A stretch of 64,000 nt of DNA from Urechidicola vernalis (GCF_031846385.1 NZ_JAVRHV010000001.1:930001-994000); one strand, 5' to 3'. Shown: positions 8,432 through 18,728, counted from the first letter of the stretch. The notes: generated from the sequence alone by a model not told the origin. Numbers and translations are program-made.

Positions 8432-8463
8432 AAAAAGCACCAATCTTTCGATTGGTGCTTTTT
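8432..8463 (-). terminator. Terminator closing the tRNA-tuf-rpl-rpo operon
   Basis: A 14-bp stem (8432-8445 with 8450-8463; core GCACCAATC) and a TTTC tetraloop, with a long T run on the minus strand. It begins 4 nt after the DUF3467 stop and is the only strong U-tailed hairpin found downstream of the tuf-rpoC genes. Confidence 0.9.
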
Positions 8464-8466
8464 AAT

Positions 8467-8781
8467 TTATGCTTCACCTGTCGGTCCAAAATTAATTGGA
8501 ATTGGAGGTTGCTCATAATCTTTAATTTCGCCATGGGCTTTCTCAAACCTTTTAACATTATCAGCTAATGCTTTTGCCAACCTTTTTGCATGTTGTGGAG
8601 TTAAGATCATTCTTGACTTCACTTTTGCTTTAGGTGTACCGGGCATTATATTGATAAAATCTACGATAAATTCTGATACAGAATGATTGATAATTGCTAG
8701 GTTCGAATACGTTCCTTCAGCAACTTTCTCATCCAATTCAATATTTAATTTACCGTCTTTTTGTGGTTTTTGATCTGCCAT
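8467..8781 (-). CDS. DUF3467 protein, downstream of rpoC
   Basis: 104 aa. Recognised as DUF3467 by the pattern YSNLAIINHSVSEFIVDF, then MPGTPKAKVKSRMILTPQHAKRLAKAL. Function is unknown; it is a small soluble protein with no membrane segment. It starts 3 nt after rpoC and ends at the operon terminator, so it is co-expressed with RNA polymerase. I recall the rpoC-DUF3467 arrangement in other Bacteroidota, which hints at a role linked to transcription, but this is inference. Confidence 0.85.
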   Translation of the reverse strand: MADQKPQKDGKLNIELDEKVAEGTYSNLAIINHSVSEFIVDFINIMPGTPKAKVKSRMILTPQHAKRLAKALADNVKRFEKAHGEIKDYEQPPIPINFGPTGEA

Positions 8782-8784
8782 GGA

Positions 8785-11700
8785 TTAAAAATTAGAACTT
8801 TCCATTTCCTCTTTTGAGCCAACGATAAGTTTATCATATTCTCTTAATCCTGTTCCTGCAGGAATACGCTTACCAACAATTACATTCTCCTTTAATCCTT
8901 CTAAAGTATCGATCTTACCATTAACGGCAGCCTCATTTAACACTTTCGTAGTTTCTTGGAACGAAGCAGCAGAAATAAACGATTTCGTTTGTAACGATGC
9001 TCTTGTAATTCCCTGTAATATTTGCTCAGCAGTAGCAGGTTGTGCATCACGCGCAACAACTAAAGCCTTGTCTTCTCTCTTTAAAAGTGAATTTTCATCT
9101 CTTAAATCACGTGGCGAAATAATTTGCCCTGCTTTTAAGTTTTCAGAATCTCCAGCTTCTTCAACAACTTTCATTCCATAAATCTTATCATTATCAGTAA
9201 TGAAATCATTTTTATGAACTAAGTCATTTTCTAAGAATAACGTATCTCCAGAATCGATAATCTTAACTTTACGCATCATTTGACGTACGACTACCTCAAA
9301 GTGCTTATCGTTAATTTTTACCCCTTGTAAACGGTACACTTCTTGAATCTCATTTACTAAGAATTCTTGAACCGCTGTTGGGCCTAATATACTTAAGATA
9401 TCCGCTGGAGTCGTTGCACCATCAGATAATGGCATACCTGCTTTCACAAAATCGTTCTCTTGAACTAAAATTTGATTCGACAATTTCACCAAGTATTTCT
9501 TGATATCTCCGTATTTAGATTCGATAATAATCTCTCTATTACCTCTCTTAATCTTACCGAAAGAAACCACACCATCAATTGCAGAAACTACTGCTGGGTT
9601 AGATGGGTTACGTGCTTCGAATAACTCCGTAACACGTGGTAAACCTCCTGTAATATCTCCTGCTTTACCAGACTTACGAGGGATTTTAACTAACGTTTGA
9701 CCTGTTTGAATAGCATCACCATCATTTACGATTAAGTGTGCACCTACAGGTAAACTATAAGATCTTAAAACCTCTCCATCTTTACCTTCAATTAAAATTG
9801 TTGGTATTACTTTCTTATTCTTAGATTCAGTAATTACTTTTTCTTGGAATCCAGTTTGCTCATCAATCTCTACAGAATAATTTACATCCTTCTCTAAGTT
9901 TTCGTAAATAACTTTTCCTGCAAATTCAGAAACAATTACACCGTTAAATGGATCCCACTGACAAATAACATCACCTTTCTTGATTGTCTTTTTATCTTTA
10001 ATAAAGATAAATGAACCATAAGGAATGTTCTGAGTACTTAGGTTAATTCCAGTTTTCTTATCAGTTATCTTAATTTCTGATGTTCTAGAGATTACAATGT
10101 CAACTTCATTACCTTGACCATCATCACCTTTTACAGTTCTTAAGTCTTCAATAGTTATATTACCGTCAAATTTACTTTCTAACTTATTATCTTCAGAAAT
10201 GTTCCCAGCAACACCACCAACGTGGAACGTTCTTAATGTTAACTGAGTACCAGGTTCTCCAATTGATTGTGCAGCGATAACACCAACAGCCTCACCTTTT
10301 TGAACCATTTTTCTTGTTGATAAACTATGTCCGTAACATTTTGCACAGATACCACGTTTAGCCTCACATGTTAATGCTGAACGAACTTCAACAGTATCTA
10401 TTGGTGATGCCTCAATGCTCTCCGCAATTAACTCGGTAATTTCTTCACCAGCAGAAACATATTTCTCACTAGTTAAAGGATCAACTACATCATGTAAAGA
10501 AACACGTCCAACAATACGCTCACTTAATTTTTCAACTACTTCCTCATTTTTCTTTAAAGGAGCAATCTCTAAACCTCTTAACGTACCACAATCAACTTCA
10601 TTTACAATTACATCTTGCGAAACATCAACCAAACGACGTGTTAAGTAACCCGCATCTGCCGTTTTCAAGGCAGTATCTGCAAGTCCCTTACGCGCACCGT
10701 GCGTAGAGATAAAGTATTCAAGAATTGAAAGACCTTCTTTAAAGTTAGAAAGAATCGGATTTTCAATAATTTCACCACCACCTGCAGTAGATTTTTTAGG
10801 CTTTGCCATTAATCCACGCATACCAGTTAACTGACGAATTTGCTCTTTAGATCCCCTTGCTCCAGAATCTAACATCATAAATACTGAGTTAAATCCTTGT
10901 TGATCTTCACGTAAACGTTTCATAGATAATTCTGTCAAACGGTTGTTTGCAGAACCCCAAATATCAATAACTTGGTTGTAACGTTCCTTGTTTGTAAGCA
11001 TACCCATGTTATAGTTGTTTCTAATAGAATCAACCTGCTCATTGGCATCAGAAATCATCTTTGTTTTTTCAGCTGGAATAATAATATCACCTAAACTAAA
11101 TGAAAGACCTCCTTGGAATGCAAATTTGTATCCCATATCTTTAATTTCATCTAAGAAACTTCCAATTGCTGGAATACTAGTTACTTTTAGAATCTCACCA
11201 ATAATATCTCTTAAAGATTTTTTAGTTAAGACTTCATTAATATATCCTGCTTCTTTAGGAACAACTTCGTTAAATAAAACTCTACCTACAGTAGTTTTGA
11301 TTAATTTCTTAACCTGCTCACCATTTTCATCTACATCAAACGTTCTAACCGTAATTGATGCATTCAAATCAACGCGCTTTTCATTGAAAGCAATCGTAAC
11401 CTCTTCTGGCGAATAGAAAGTTAACCCTTCTCCTTTCACTTTAAAGTCTGGAGTAGATAACCTTTCTTTAGTCATATAATATAACCCAAGTACCATATCC
11501 TGAGAAGGTACAGTAATTGGTGCACCATTGGCTGGATTCAATACAGAGTGAGATGCTAATAATAACAACTGTGCCTCTAATATTGCTTCTGGTCCCAATG
11601 GTAAGTGAACCGCCATTTGATCCCCATCAAAATCGGCATTAAAGGCCGTACATACTAATGGGTGTAATTGAATTGCTTTTCCTTCAATTAATTTTGGCTG

Positions 11701-13062
11701 GAACGCTTGGATACCTAGACGGTGTAACGTAGGGGCACGATTCAGTAATACTGGGTGTCCTTTCAATACATTCTCTAAGATATCCCAAACAACTGGTTCT
11801 CTTTTGTCTATAATTTTCTTTGCCGATTTTACAGTCTTAACAATTCCTCTCTCAATCAATTTACGGATAATGAAAGGCTTGTATAATTCTGCTGCCATTC
11901 CTTTTGGCAATCCACATTCGTATAATTTTAATGTTGGTCCAACAACAATTACGGAACGCGCAGAATAATCAACACGCTTACCTAACAAGTTTTGACGGAA
12001 ACGTCCTTGTTTACCTTTTAATGAATCTGATAAAGATTTTAAAGGTCTGTTAGATTCTGTTTTTACTGCTGATGATTTACGTGTGTTATCAAACAATGAA
12101 TCTACAGATTCTTGTAACATACGCTTCTCATTTCTAAGAATTACCTCAGGAGCTTTAATTTCAACTAAACGCTTTAAACGATTGTTACGGATAATTACCC
12201 TTCTATATAAATCATTTAAATCAGACGTTGCAAAACGACCTCCATCTAGTGGCACTAACGGACGTAATTCTGGTGGAATTACAGGAACCGCCTTCATAAT
12301 CATCCACTCTGGTTTATTCTCTCTATTTTTATTTGAATCACGGAATGCTTCAACAACATTCAAACGCTTTAAAGCCTCTGTTTTACGTTGTTTAGAAGTT
12401 TCTGTGTTTGCTTTATGACGTAATTCATAAGACAACGCATCTAAATCGATACGAGCTAATAAATCAATTAAACATTCAGCACCCATCTTAGCGATGAATT
12501 TTTCCGGATCATTATCGTCTAAATATTGATTCTCGATTGGGAAAGATTCCTGAATATCTAAATATTCTTCTTCTGTTAAGAAGTCCATTTTCTGCAATGG
12601 TTCTCCTTCAGCATTTTTTGCACCTGCAGGTTGAATTACCACGTAACGTTCGTAGTAAATAATCATATCTAACTTTTTAGATGGCAAACCTAAAAGGTAT
12701 CCCATTTTGTTAGGTAATGATCTAAAGTACCAAATATGAGCAACAGGGACTACCAAGTTAATGTGTCCAACTCTATCTCTACGTACTTTCTTTTCTGTTA
12801 CTTCAACACCACAACGATCACAAACGATACCGCGGTAACGAATTCTCTTGTACTTACCACAAGCACATTCGAAATCTTTTATTGGGCCAAAAATTCGCTC
12901 ACAAAACAATCCATCTCTTTCAGGTTTATGTGTACGGTAATTAATGGTTTCTGGTTTTAACACTTCACCTTTAGAGTCTCCTAAAATTTTCTCAGGTGAT
13001 GCTAAACCAATTGATATTTTATTGAATTTTTTTACAGTGTATTTATCGTTTCTTTTTGCCAT
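8785..13062 (-). CDS. rpoC: DNA-directed RNA polymerase beta' subunit
   Basis: 1425 aa, full length for the Bacteroidota subunit. Cys66, 68, 81 and 84 (ECACGK, VCDRCG) form the N-terminal zinc site; the catalytic NADFDGDQMA motif with three Mg-binding Asp lies near residue 475; the second zinc site is CEAKRGICAKCYG. Trigger-loop and bridge-helix regions (PGTQLTLRTFH) are intact. It lies 76 nt downstream of rpoB, with a 30-bp perfect palindrome in the spacer. No frameshift or intein. Confidence 0.98.
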   Translation of the reverse strand: MAKRNDKYTVKKFNKISIGLASPEKILGDSKGEVLKPETINYRTHKPERDGLFCERIFGPIKDFECACGKYKRIRYRGIVCDRCGVEVTEKKVRRDRVGHINLVVPVAHIWYFRSLPNKMGYLLGLPSKKLDMIIYYERYVVIQPAGAKNAEGEPLQKMDFLTEEEYLDIQESFPIENQYLDDNDPEKFIAKMGAECLIDLLARIDLDALSYELRHKANTETSKQRKTEALKRLNVVEAFRDSNKNRENKPEWMIMKAVPVIPPELRPLVPLDGGRFATSDLNDLYRRVIIRNNRLKRLVEIKAPEVILRNEKRMLQESVDSLFDNTRKSSAVKTESNRPLKSLSDSLKGKQGRFRQNLLGKRVDYSARSVIVVGPTLKLYECGLPKGMAAELYKPFIIRKLIERGIVKTVKSAKKIIDKREPVVWDILENVLKGHPVLLNRAPTLHRLGIQAFQPKLIEGKAIQLHPLVCTAFNADFDGDQMAVHLPLGPEAILEAQLLLLASHSVLNPANGAPITVPSQDMVLGLYYMTKERLSTPDFKVKGEGLTFYSPEEVTIAFNEKRVDLNASITVRTFDVDENGEQVKKLIKTTVGRVLFNEVVPKEAGYINEVLTKKSLRDIIGEILKVTSIPAIGSFLDEIKDMGYKFAFQGGLSFSLGDIIIPAEKTKMISDANEQVDSIRNNYNMGMLTNKERYNQVIDIWGSANNRLTELSMKRLREDQQGFNSVFMMLDSGARGSKEQIRQLTGMRGLMAKPKKSTAGGGEIIENPILSNFKEGLSILEYFISTHGARKGLADTALKTADAGYLTRRLVDVSQDVIVNEVDCGTLRGLEIAPLKKNEEVVEKLSERIVGRVSLHDVVDPLTSEKYVSAGEEITELIAESIEASPIDTVEVRSALTCEAKRGICAKCYGHSLSTRKMVQKGEAVGVIAAQSIGEPGTQLTLRTFHVGGVAGNISEDNKLESKFDGNITIEDLRTVKGDDGQGNEVDIVISRTSEIKITDKKTGINLSTQNIPYGSFIFIKDKKTIKKGDVICQWDPFNGVIVSEFAGKVIYENLEKDVNYSVEIDEQTGFQEKVITESKNKKVIPTILIEGKDGEVLRSYSLPVGAHLIVNDGDAIQTGQTLVKIPRKSGKAGDITGGLPRVTELFEARNPSNPAVVSAIDGVVSFGKIKRGNREIIIESKYGDIKKYLVKLSNQILVQENDFVKAGMPLSDGATTPADILSILGPTAVQEFLVNEIQEVYRLQGVKINDKHFEVVVRQMMRKVKIIDSGDTLFLENDLVHKNDFITDNDKIYGMKVVEEAGDSENLKAGQIISPRDLRDENSLLKREDKALVVARDAQPATAEQILQGITRASLQTKSFISAASFQETTKVLNEAAVNGKIDTLEGLKENVIVGKRIPAGTGLREYDKLIVGSKEEMESSNF

Positions 13063-13099
13063 GATAATGGTTTCGAATTTTATGTAAAAATTAAATAAA

Positions 13100-13129
13100 G
13101 TAGTTAGGAGTTTTAAAACTCCTAACTAC
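13100..13129 (-). promoter_or_regulatory. Strong hairpin in the rpoB-rpoC spacer
   Basis: A perfect 30-bp palindrome (half-site GTAGTTAGGAGTTTT) lies 9 nt beyond the rpoB stop and 38 nt before the rpoC start. A T/A-rich stretch (TTTATTTAAT) follows on the minus strand. It could be an RNA-processing site or a partial terminator; it is not expected to stop all transcription, because rpoC has no other visible promoter. Confidence 0.6.
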
Positions 13130-13138
13130 AAGTTTTTA

Positions 13139-16100
13139 TTATTCCTCTAATCTAACGTCTAAGCCTAAACCTTTCAGTTCGTGCATTAATACGTTAAATG
13201 ATTCTGGTAAACCTGGTTCAGGCATAGTATCTCCTTTTACGATTGCCTCGTAAGTTTTTGCTCTACCTAAAACATCATCCGATTTAACTGTTAAGATTTC
13301 TCTTAAGATACTAGATGCTCCATAAGCCTCTAATGCCCAAACTTCCATCTCTCCAAAACGCTGACCTCCAAATTGCGCTTTACCACCTAATGGTTGCTGC
13401 GTAATTAATGAGTATGGTCCAATAGAACGTGCGTGCATTTTATCATCAATCATATGACCTAATTTAATCATATAAATGATACCAACCGTTGCAGGTTGAT
13501 CAAAACGCTCTCCAGTTCCACCATCATACAAGTAAGTATGACCATATCTTGGTACTCCTGCCTCATCAGTTAATGCATTGATTTCATCAATATTTGCACC
13601 GTCAAAAATAGGAGTAGCATACTTGGTATCTAATTTCTCTCCAGCCCATCCAAGAACTGTTTCATAAATCTGCCCAATATTCATACGAGAAGGTACCCCA
13701 AGTGGATTTAATACGATATCTACTGGTGTTCCATCTTCTAAGAATGGCATATCCTCTTGACGAACGATACGTGCAACAATACCTTTGTTACCGTGACGAC
13801 CCGCCATTTTATCACCTACTTTAAGTTTACGCTTTTTAGCAATATAAACCTTCGCTAATTTTACAATTCCTGCAGGTAATTCATCTCCTACAGAGATCGT
13901 AAATTTCTCACGACGTAATGATCCTTGAAGATCGTTTAATTTAATTTTATAGTTGTGAATTAATTCAGCAACATGTCCATTTAAGTCCTTATCAGTTGTC
14001 CAAGAACCTCTAGTTAAATGTGCATAATCTTCAACAGAGTTTAACATTTTTTGAGTGTATTTCTTACCTTTTGGTAATACTTCTTCACCCAAATCATTTT
14101 TCACTCCTTGAGAAGTTTTTCCATTTACCAATGCAAATAACTTATCAACTAATTGAGCTTTCAACTCATCAAACTTCACCGTGAACTCCGCTTCTAAACG
14201 AGCGATATCTTCCTTATCTCTAGCTCTCTTTGTCTTATCTTTAACTGCTCTTTTAAACAATTTTTTATCGATAACAACACCGCTTAATGATGGAGATGCC
14301 TTTAATGAAGCATCTTTTACATCACCCGCTTTATCACCAAAGATGGCTCTTAATAATTTTTCCTCTGGTGTTGGATCAGACTCACCTTTTGGTGTAATCT
14401 TACCAATTAAAATATCTCCAGGATTTACCTCCGCTCCGATTCGAATCATTCCATTCTCGTCTAAGTCTTTGGTTGCCTCCTCAGAAACGTTTGGAATATC
14501 GTTTGTCAATTCCTCTGCTCCTAATTTTGTATCTCTCACATCTAATGAATACTCATCAATATGAATAGATGTAAAGATATCTTCTTTTACTACTTTTTCA
14601 GAAATTACAATCGCATCCTCAAAGTTATACCCTTTCCAAGGCATAAAGGCCACTTTCATATTTCTACCTAAGGCTAATTCACCTTTTTGAGTAGCATATC
14701 CTTCACAAAGAACTTGTCCTTCTTCAACTCTATCACCTTTCTTAACAATTGGCTTTAAGTTAATTGATGTTCCTTGATTCGTCTTTCTAAACTTAATAAG
14801 TTTGTATGTTTTCTCATCCACATCAAAACTTACTTTACGCTCTTCATCAGTTCTATCATATTTGATAGTAATGATTTGAGAATCTACATATTCTACAACC
14901 CCTGCTCCTTCAGCATTGATTAAGATACGAGAATCTTTTGCAACTCTACGCTCTAAACCAGTACCTACAATTGGAGACTCTGGACGTAATAATGGAACTG
15001 CTTGACGCATCATGTTCGATCCCATCAATGCACGGTTCGCATCATCATGCTCCAAGAATGGAATTAGCGATGCAGATATAGATGCAATTTGGTTTGGTGC
15101 AACATCCATAAAGTTCACCTCAGTTGGCTCAACTACTGGATAATCCGCCTCAACACGCGTAATTACTCTATCAGCTTCAAATTTACCTTCAGCATCTAAA
15201 GGTAAGTTTGACTGGGCAAACTTCATTCCTTCTTCTTCCTCTGCTGATAAATAGATTGGTTCATCTGTAGTATTTACAACTCCATCTTCAACCTTTCTAT
15301 AAGCCGTCTCAATAAATCCTAAGTTATTTACTTTAGCAAATACAGCTAAAGAAGAAATCAAACCAATGTTTGGTCCCTCAGGAGTTTCAATTGGACATAA
15401 ACGACCATAATGAGTATAGTGAACATCACGAACCTCGAATCCTGCTCTTTCTCTAGATAAACCTCCAGGTCCTAATGCTGATAAACGACGTTTGTGTGTA
15501 ATCTCTGCCAATGGATTTGTTTGATCCATAAACTGAGATAATTGGTTTGTACCAAAAAATGAATTAATTACAGAAGACAAGGTCTTTGCATTAATCAAAT
15601 CAATTGGAGTAAACACCTCATTATCACGAACGTTCATACGCTCACGAATAGTACGTGCCATACGAGAAAGTCCTACTCCAAACTGAGAAGCTAATTGTTC
15701 ACCAACTGTACGTACACGACGGTTAGATAAGTGATCAATATCATCAACTTCAGCTTTAGAGTTCACCAAGTTAATTAAGTTCTTGATGATGGTAATAATG
15801 TCTTCTTTTGTTAAAACTTTAATGTCCATATCAACATTAAGTTCTAATTTTTTATTCATTCTAAAACGACCTACTTCACCTAAGTTGTAACGTTGTTCTG
15901 AGAAGAATAATTTATCAATAATACCTTTTGCCGTCTCATAATCTGGCGGCTCAGCATTACGTAATTGTCTATAAATATGTTCAACAGCCTCTTTTTCAGA
16001 GTTTGTTGGATCTTTTTGTAACGTATTATGAATAATTGCATAATCAGCCATCTGATTATCCTCTTTATGCAAAAGAATAGTCTTTGAACCTGATTCTACA

Positions 16101-16963
16101 ATTTCGTCTATATGTTCTTTTTCTAAAATAGTATCACGGTCAAATACAATTTCGTTACGTTCAATAGATACTACCTCTCCAGTATCTTCATCAACGAAAT
16201 CCTCGAACCATGTTTTTAATATACGCGCAGCTGTTTTACGTCCTAAAACTCTTTTTAAACCGCTTTTAGAAACTTTTACTTCCTCTGCTAAATCAAAAAT
16301 CTCTAAGATATCTTTATCTCTTTCGAAACCGATAGCACGGAAAAGTGTCGTAACTGGTAATTTTTTCTTTCTATCAATATAAGCATACATTACTTGATTG
16401 ATATCTGTTGCAAACTCTATCCAAGAACCTTTAAAAGGAATTACCCTTGCTGAATATAATTTAGTTCCGTTTGCGTGGAACGATTGTCCGAAGAATACCC
16501 CTGGAGAACGGTGTAATTGAGAAACTACTACACGTTCTGCTCCATTAATAACGAAAGTTCCACTTTCAGTCATATATGGAATGGTTCCTAAATAAACATC
16601 TTGTACAATTGTTTCAAAATCCTCATGCTCTGGATCAGTACAATACAATTTAAGACGTGCTTTTAAAGGCACACTATGAGTTAATCCTCTTTCTATACAT
16701 TCTCTAATGGAATATCTTGGAGGATCTACAAAGTAGTCTAGAAATTCTAAAACGAATTGATTTCTAGTATCAGTGATTGGGAAGTTGTCGGTGAAAGTTT
16801 TATATAAACCTTCGGCACTTCTTTCGTCAGCTTTTGTTTTTAATTGAAAGAAATCTTGGAAAGATTTTATCTGAATATCTAAAAAATCTGGATATTCAGT
16901 AGTCAATTTTGCTGATGAGAAGTTAATTCTTTCGGTATTAATTTTCGTTGCCAATGGACACAT
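13139..16963 (-). CDS. rpoB: DNA-directed RNA polymerase beta subunit
   Basis: 1274 aa. N-terminus MCPLATKINTERINF matches the family start. The rifampicin pocket (about residues 475-500) reads QLSQFMDQTNP and THKRRLSALGPGG, with the positions most often mutated to resistance (Asp516, His526, Ser531 in E. coli numbering) carrying the ordinary residues. The C-terminal KMAGRHGNKG and GGQRFGEMEVWALEAYGA motifs are complete. Catalytic core subunit of RNA polymerase. It is separated from rplL by 111 nt that contain a long hairpin. Confidence 0.98.
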   Translation of the reverse strand: MCPLATKINTERINFSSAKLTTEYPDFLDIQIKSFQDFFQLKTKADERSAEGLYKTFTDNFPITDTRNQFVLEFLDYFVDPPRYSIRECIERGLTHSVPLKARLKLYCTDPEHEDFETIVQDVYLGTIPYMTESGTFVINGAERVVVSQLHRSPGVFFGQSFHANGTKLYSARVIPFKGSWIEFATDINQVMYAYIDRKKKLPVTTLFRAIGFERDKDILEIFDLAEEVKVSKSGLKRVLGRKTAARILKTWFEDFVDEDTGEVVSIERNEIVFDRDTILEKEHIDEIVESGSKTILLHKEDNQMADYAIIHNTLQKDPTNSEKEAVEHIYRQLRNAEPPDYETAKGIIDKLFFSEQRYNLGEVGRFRMNKKLELNVDMDIKVLTKEDIITIIKNLINLVNSKAEVDDIDHLSNRRVRTVGEQLASQFGVGLSRMARTIRERMNVRDNEVFTPIDLINAKTLSSVINSFFGTNQLSQFMDQTNPLAEITHKRRLSALGPGGLSRERAGFEVRDVHYTHYGRLCPIETPEGPNIGLISSLAVFAKVNNLGFIETAYRKVEDGVVNTTDEPIYLSAEEEEGMKFAQSNLPLDAEGKFEADRVITRVEADYPVVEPTEVNFMDVAPNQIASISASLIPFLEHDDANRALMGSNMMRQAVPLLRPESPIVGTGLERRVAKDSRILINAEGAGVVEYVDSQIITIKYDRTDEERKVSFDVDEKTYKLIKFRKTNQGTSINLKPIVKKGDRVEEGQVLCEGYATQKGELALGRNMKVAFMPWKGYNFEDAIVISEKVVKEDIFTSIHIDEYSLDVRDTKLGAEELTNDIPNVSEEATKDLDENGMIRIGAEVNPGDILIGKITPKGESDPTPEEKLLRAIFGDKAGDVKDASLKASPSLSGVVIDKKLFKRAVKDKTKRARDKEDIARLEAEFTVKFDELKAQLVDKLFALVNGKTSQGVKNDLGEEVLPKGKKYTQKMLNSVEDYAHLTRGSWTTDKDLNGHVAELIHNYKIKLNDLQGSLRREKFTISVGDELPAGIVKLAKVYIAKKRKLKVGDKMAGRHGNKGIVARIVRQEDMPFLEDGTPVDIVLNPLGVPSRMNIGQIYETVLGWAGEKLDTKYATPIFDGANIDEINALTDEAGVPRYGHTYLYDGGTGERFDQPATVGIIYMIKLGHMIDDKMHARSIGPYSLITQQPLGGKAQFGGQRFGEMEVWALEAYGASSILREILTVKSDDVLGRAKTYEAIVKGDTMPEPGLPESFNVLMHELKGLGLDVRLEE

Positions 16964-17014
16964 TTTTTAATTAAAAGTCAGTTAAAAATATAAGAACGAA
17001 TATATACGCAAAAT

Positions 17015-17050
17015 GGTTTAGGTCTATTTGGTTACCCAAAGACCTAAACC
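17015..17050 (-). promoter_or_regulatory. Hairpin in the rplL-rpoB spacer (possible attenuator or processing site)
   Basis: GGTTTAGGTC at 17015-17024 pairs with GACCTAAACC at 17041-17050; the stem extends inwards with an imperfect CTATTTGG/CCAAAG part. In E. coli the same spacer holds a partial terminator and an RNase III site. No strong U run follows on the minus strand, so partial termination or processing is more likely than a full stop. Confidence 0.5.
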
Positions 17051-17074
17051 TTTATTTGTGTAAAAAGGAGATGC

Positions 17075-17449
17075 TTACTTAAGCTCTACCTCAGCTCCAG
17101 CCTCTTCTAAAGATTTTACAAGACCTTCAGCCTCGTCTTTAGAGATACCTTCTTTGATTGGCGCTGGTGCGCTATCAACAATTCCTTTAGCTTCTTTCAA
17201 TCCTAAACCAGTTAATTCTTTAACTAATTTTACAACTGCTAATTTAGAAGCTCCTGCTGCTTTTAAGATAACATCGAATTCAGTTTGCTCATCTGCTGCA
17301 TCTGCTCCACCTGCTGCTGGACCTGCTACTGCTACTGCAGCTGCTGCTGGCTCAATTCCATATTCATCTTTTAAAATAGCTGCTAATTCATTAACTTCTT
17401 TTACTGTTAAGTTAACTAATTGTTCTGCGAAATCTTTTAATTCTGCCAT
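17075..17449 (-). CDS. rplL: Ribosomal protein bL12 (L7/L12)
   Basis: 124 aa. N-terminal dimerisation helices, an Ala/Gly-rich hinge (about 36-52, AAAAVAVAGPAAGG) and the C-terminal factor-binding domain (EFDVILKAAGASKLAVVK, GLGLKEAKGIVD). Forms the stalk that recruits EF-Tu and EF-G. It is 44 nt downstream of rplJ and precedes the hairpin spacer to rpoB. Confidence 0.97.
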   Translation of the reverse strand: MAELKDFAEQLVNLTVKEVNELAAILKDEYGIEPAAAAVAVAGPAAGGADAADEQTEFDVILKAAGASKLAVVKLVKELTGLGLKEAKGIVDSAPAPIKEGISKDEAEGLVKSLEEAGAEVELK

Positions 17450-17493
17450 TTTCTTTTGTTTTAAAAATTTGTATTTAGTATTATATTTAGTGC

Positions 17494-18012
17494 TTATTCT
17501 TTTTCTGATAATGTCTTAACAATTCCAGACAATGTCGTTCCTCCTGATTTTAATGCAGAAATAACATTCTTCGCTGGTGATTGTAAGATTCCAATAATTT
17601 CTCCAATTACCTCTTCTTTAGACTTAATGCTTACAAGTGCATCTAATTGGTCATCTCCAACATAGATTGCTTCTTCAACATACGCTCCTTTTAAGATAGG
17701 TTTGTCAGAATTCTTACGGAACTCTTTAATTACTTTAGCCGGTGCATTACCAACTTCAGCAATCATAATAGATGTATTACCTTTTAATGTTTCAGGTAAT
17801 TCACCAAATTCTTTATCAGATTTTTCCATCGCTTTTGACAGCAATGTATTTTTAACAACTGCTAATTTTACATCTGCTTTAAAACAAGCGCGACGTAAGT
17901 TAGAAGTACTCAATGCATCCAATCCTGAAATATCAGCCAAATAAATGATATTTCCATCAGCTAATTGAGTTGTTAAATCTTCTATTACTTGTGATTTTTC
18001 TTCTCTTGTCAT
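17494..18012 (-). CDS. rplJ: Ribosomal protein uL10
   Basis: 172 aa from the ATG at 18012 (MTREEKSQVIEDL). A longer frame to 18051 exists but would run into rplA and lacks family similarity. Contains the rRNA-binding N-terminal domain (YLADISGLDALSTSNLRRAC) and the C-terminal helix that carries bL12 dimers. It starts 10 nt after rplA. uL10 commonly represses its own operon in bacteria; no leader structure could be assigned here. Confidence 0.95.
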   Translation of the reverse strand: MTREEKSQVIEDLTTQLADGNIIYLADISGLDALSTSNLRRACFKADVKLAVVKNTLLSKAMEKSDKEFGELPETLKGNTSIMIAEVGNAPAKVIKEFRKNSDKPILKGAYVEEAIYVGDDQLDALVSIKSKEEVIGEIIGILQSPAKNVISALKSGGTTLSGIVKTLSEKE

Positions 18013-18022
18013 AATATAAAAT

Positions 18023-18715
18023 TTACGAAACTGATTTAATATCAATAGCAACTGAAGGGCTCATAGTAGAAGACATGTAAATGCTCTTAATATAAGTTCC
18101 TTTTGATGCTGTTGGCTTCAATTTAATAATCGTTTGAATTAACTCATTTGCATTTTCTGCAAGTTTATCAGTGTCGAAAGATGATTTTCCAATCGCAGCA
18201 TGTACAATTCCAGTTTTATCAACTTTAAAGTCAATCTTACCAGCCTTTACATCTTTAACCGCTTTTGCAACATCCATTGTTACTGTACCAGTCTTTGGGT
18301 TAGGCATTAATCCTCTCGGTCCTAAAACACGTCCTAAAGGTCCTAATTTACCCATTACACTTGGCATAGTGATAATTACGTCAACATCTGTCCAACCTCC
18401 TTTAATCTTTTGAAGGTACTCATCTAAACCAACATAATCAGCCCCTGCTTCTTTAGCATCTGCTTCTTTATCTGGTGTTACCAATGCCAATACTTTTACA
18501 TCTTTTCCAGTTCCGTGAGGTAATGTTACAACCCCTCTAACCATTTGATTAGCTTTACGTGGATCTACACCCAAACGAATTGCTAAATCAACCGATGCGT
18601 CAAATTTCACATTCGTAATTTCTTTAATCAATGCAGATGCATCACTCACGTTTAACGATTGTGATCTATCCACTTTAGCTACAGCCTCTTTTTGATTTTT
18701 AGTTAATTTTGCCAT
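18023..18715 (-). CDS. rplA: Ribosomal protein uL1
   Basis: 230 aa, normal length. The signature VLGPRGLMPNPKTGTV and the N-terminal helix MAKLTKNQKEAVAKVD are clear. It forms the mobile L1 stalk at the E site. It lies 13 nt after rplK; the rplK-rplA pair is the standard L11 operon, often controlled by uL1 binding to its mRNA. Confidence 0.97.
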   Translation of the reverse strand: MAKLTKNQKEAVAKVDRSQSLNVSDASALIKEITNVKFDASVDLAIRLGVDPRKANQMVRGVVTLPHGTGKDVKVLALVTPDKEADAKEAGADYVGLDEYLQKIKGGWTDVDVIITMPSVMGKLGPLGRVLGPRGLMPNPKTGTVTMDVAKAVKDVKAGKIDFKVDKTGIVHAAIGKSSFDTDKLAENANELIQTIIKLKPTASKGTYIKSIYMSSTMSPSVAIDIKSVS

Positions 18716-18728
18716 TTCTTAAAAATTT

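Noticed and set aside
13139..16963. Rifampicin-resistance changes in rpoB
   Set aside because: The residues at the usual hot spots are the ordinary ones.
17494..18051. Longer rplJ start
   Set aside because: Overlaps rplA and lacks family similarity before MTREEK.
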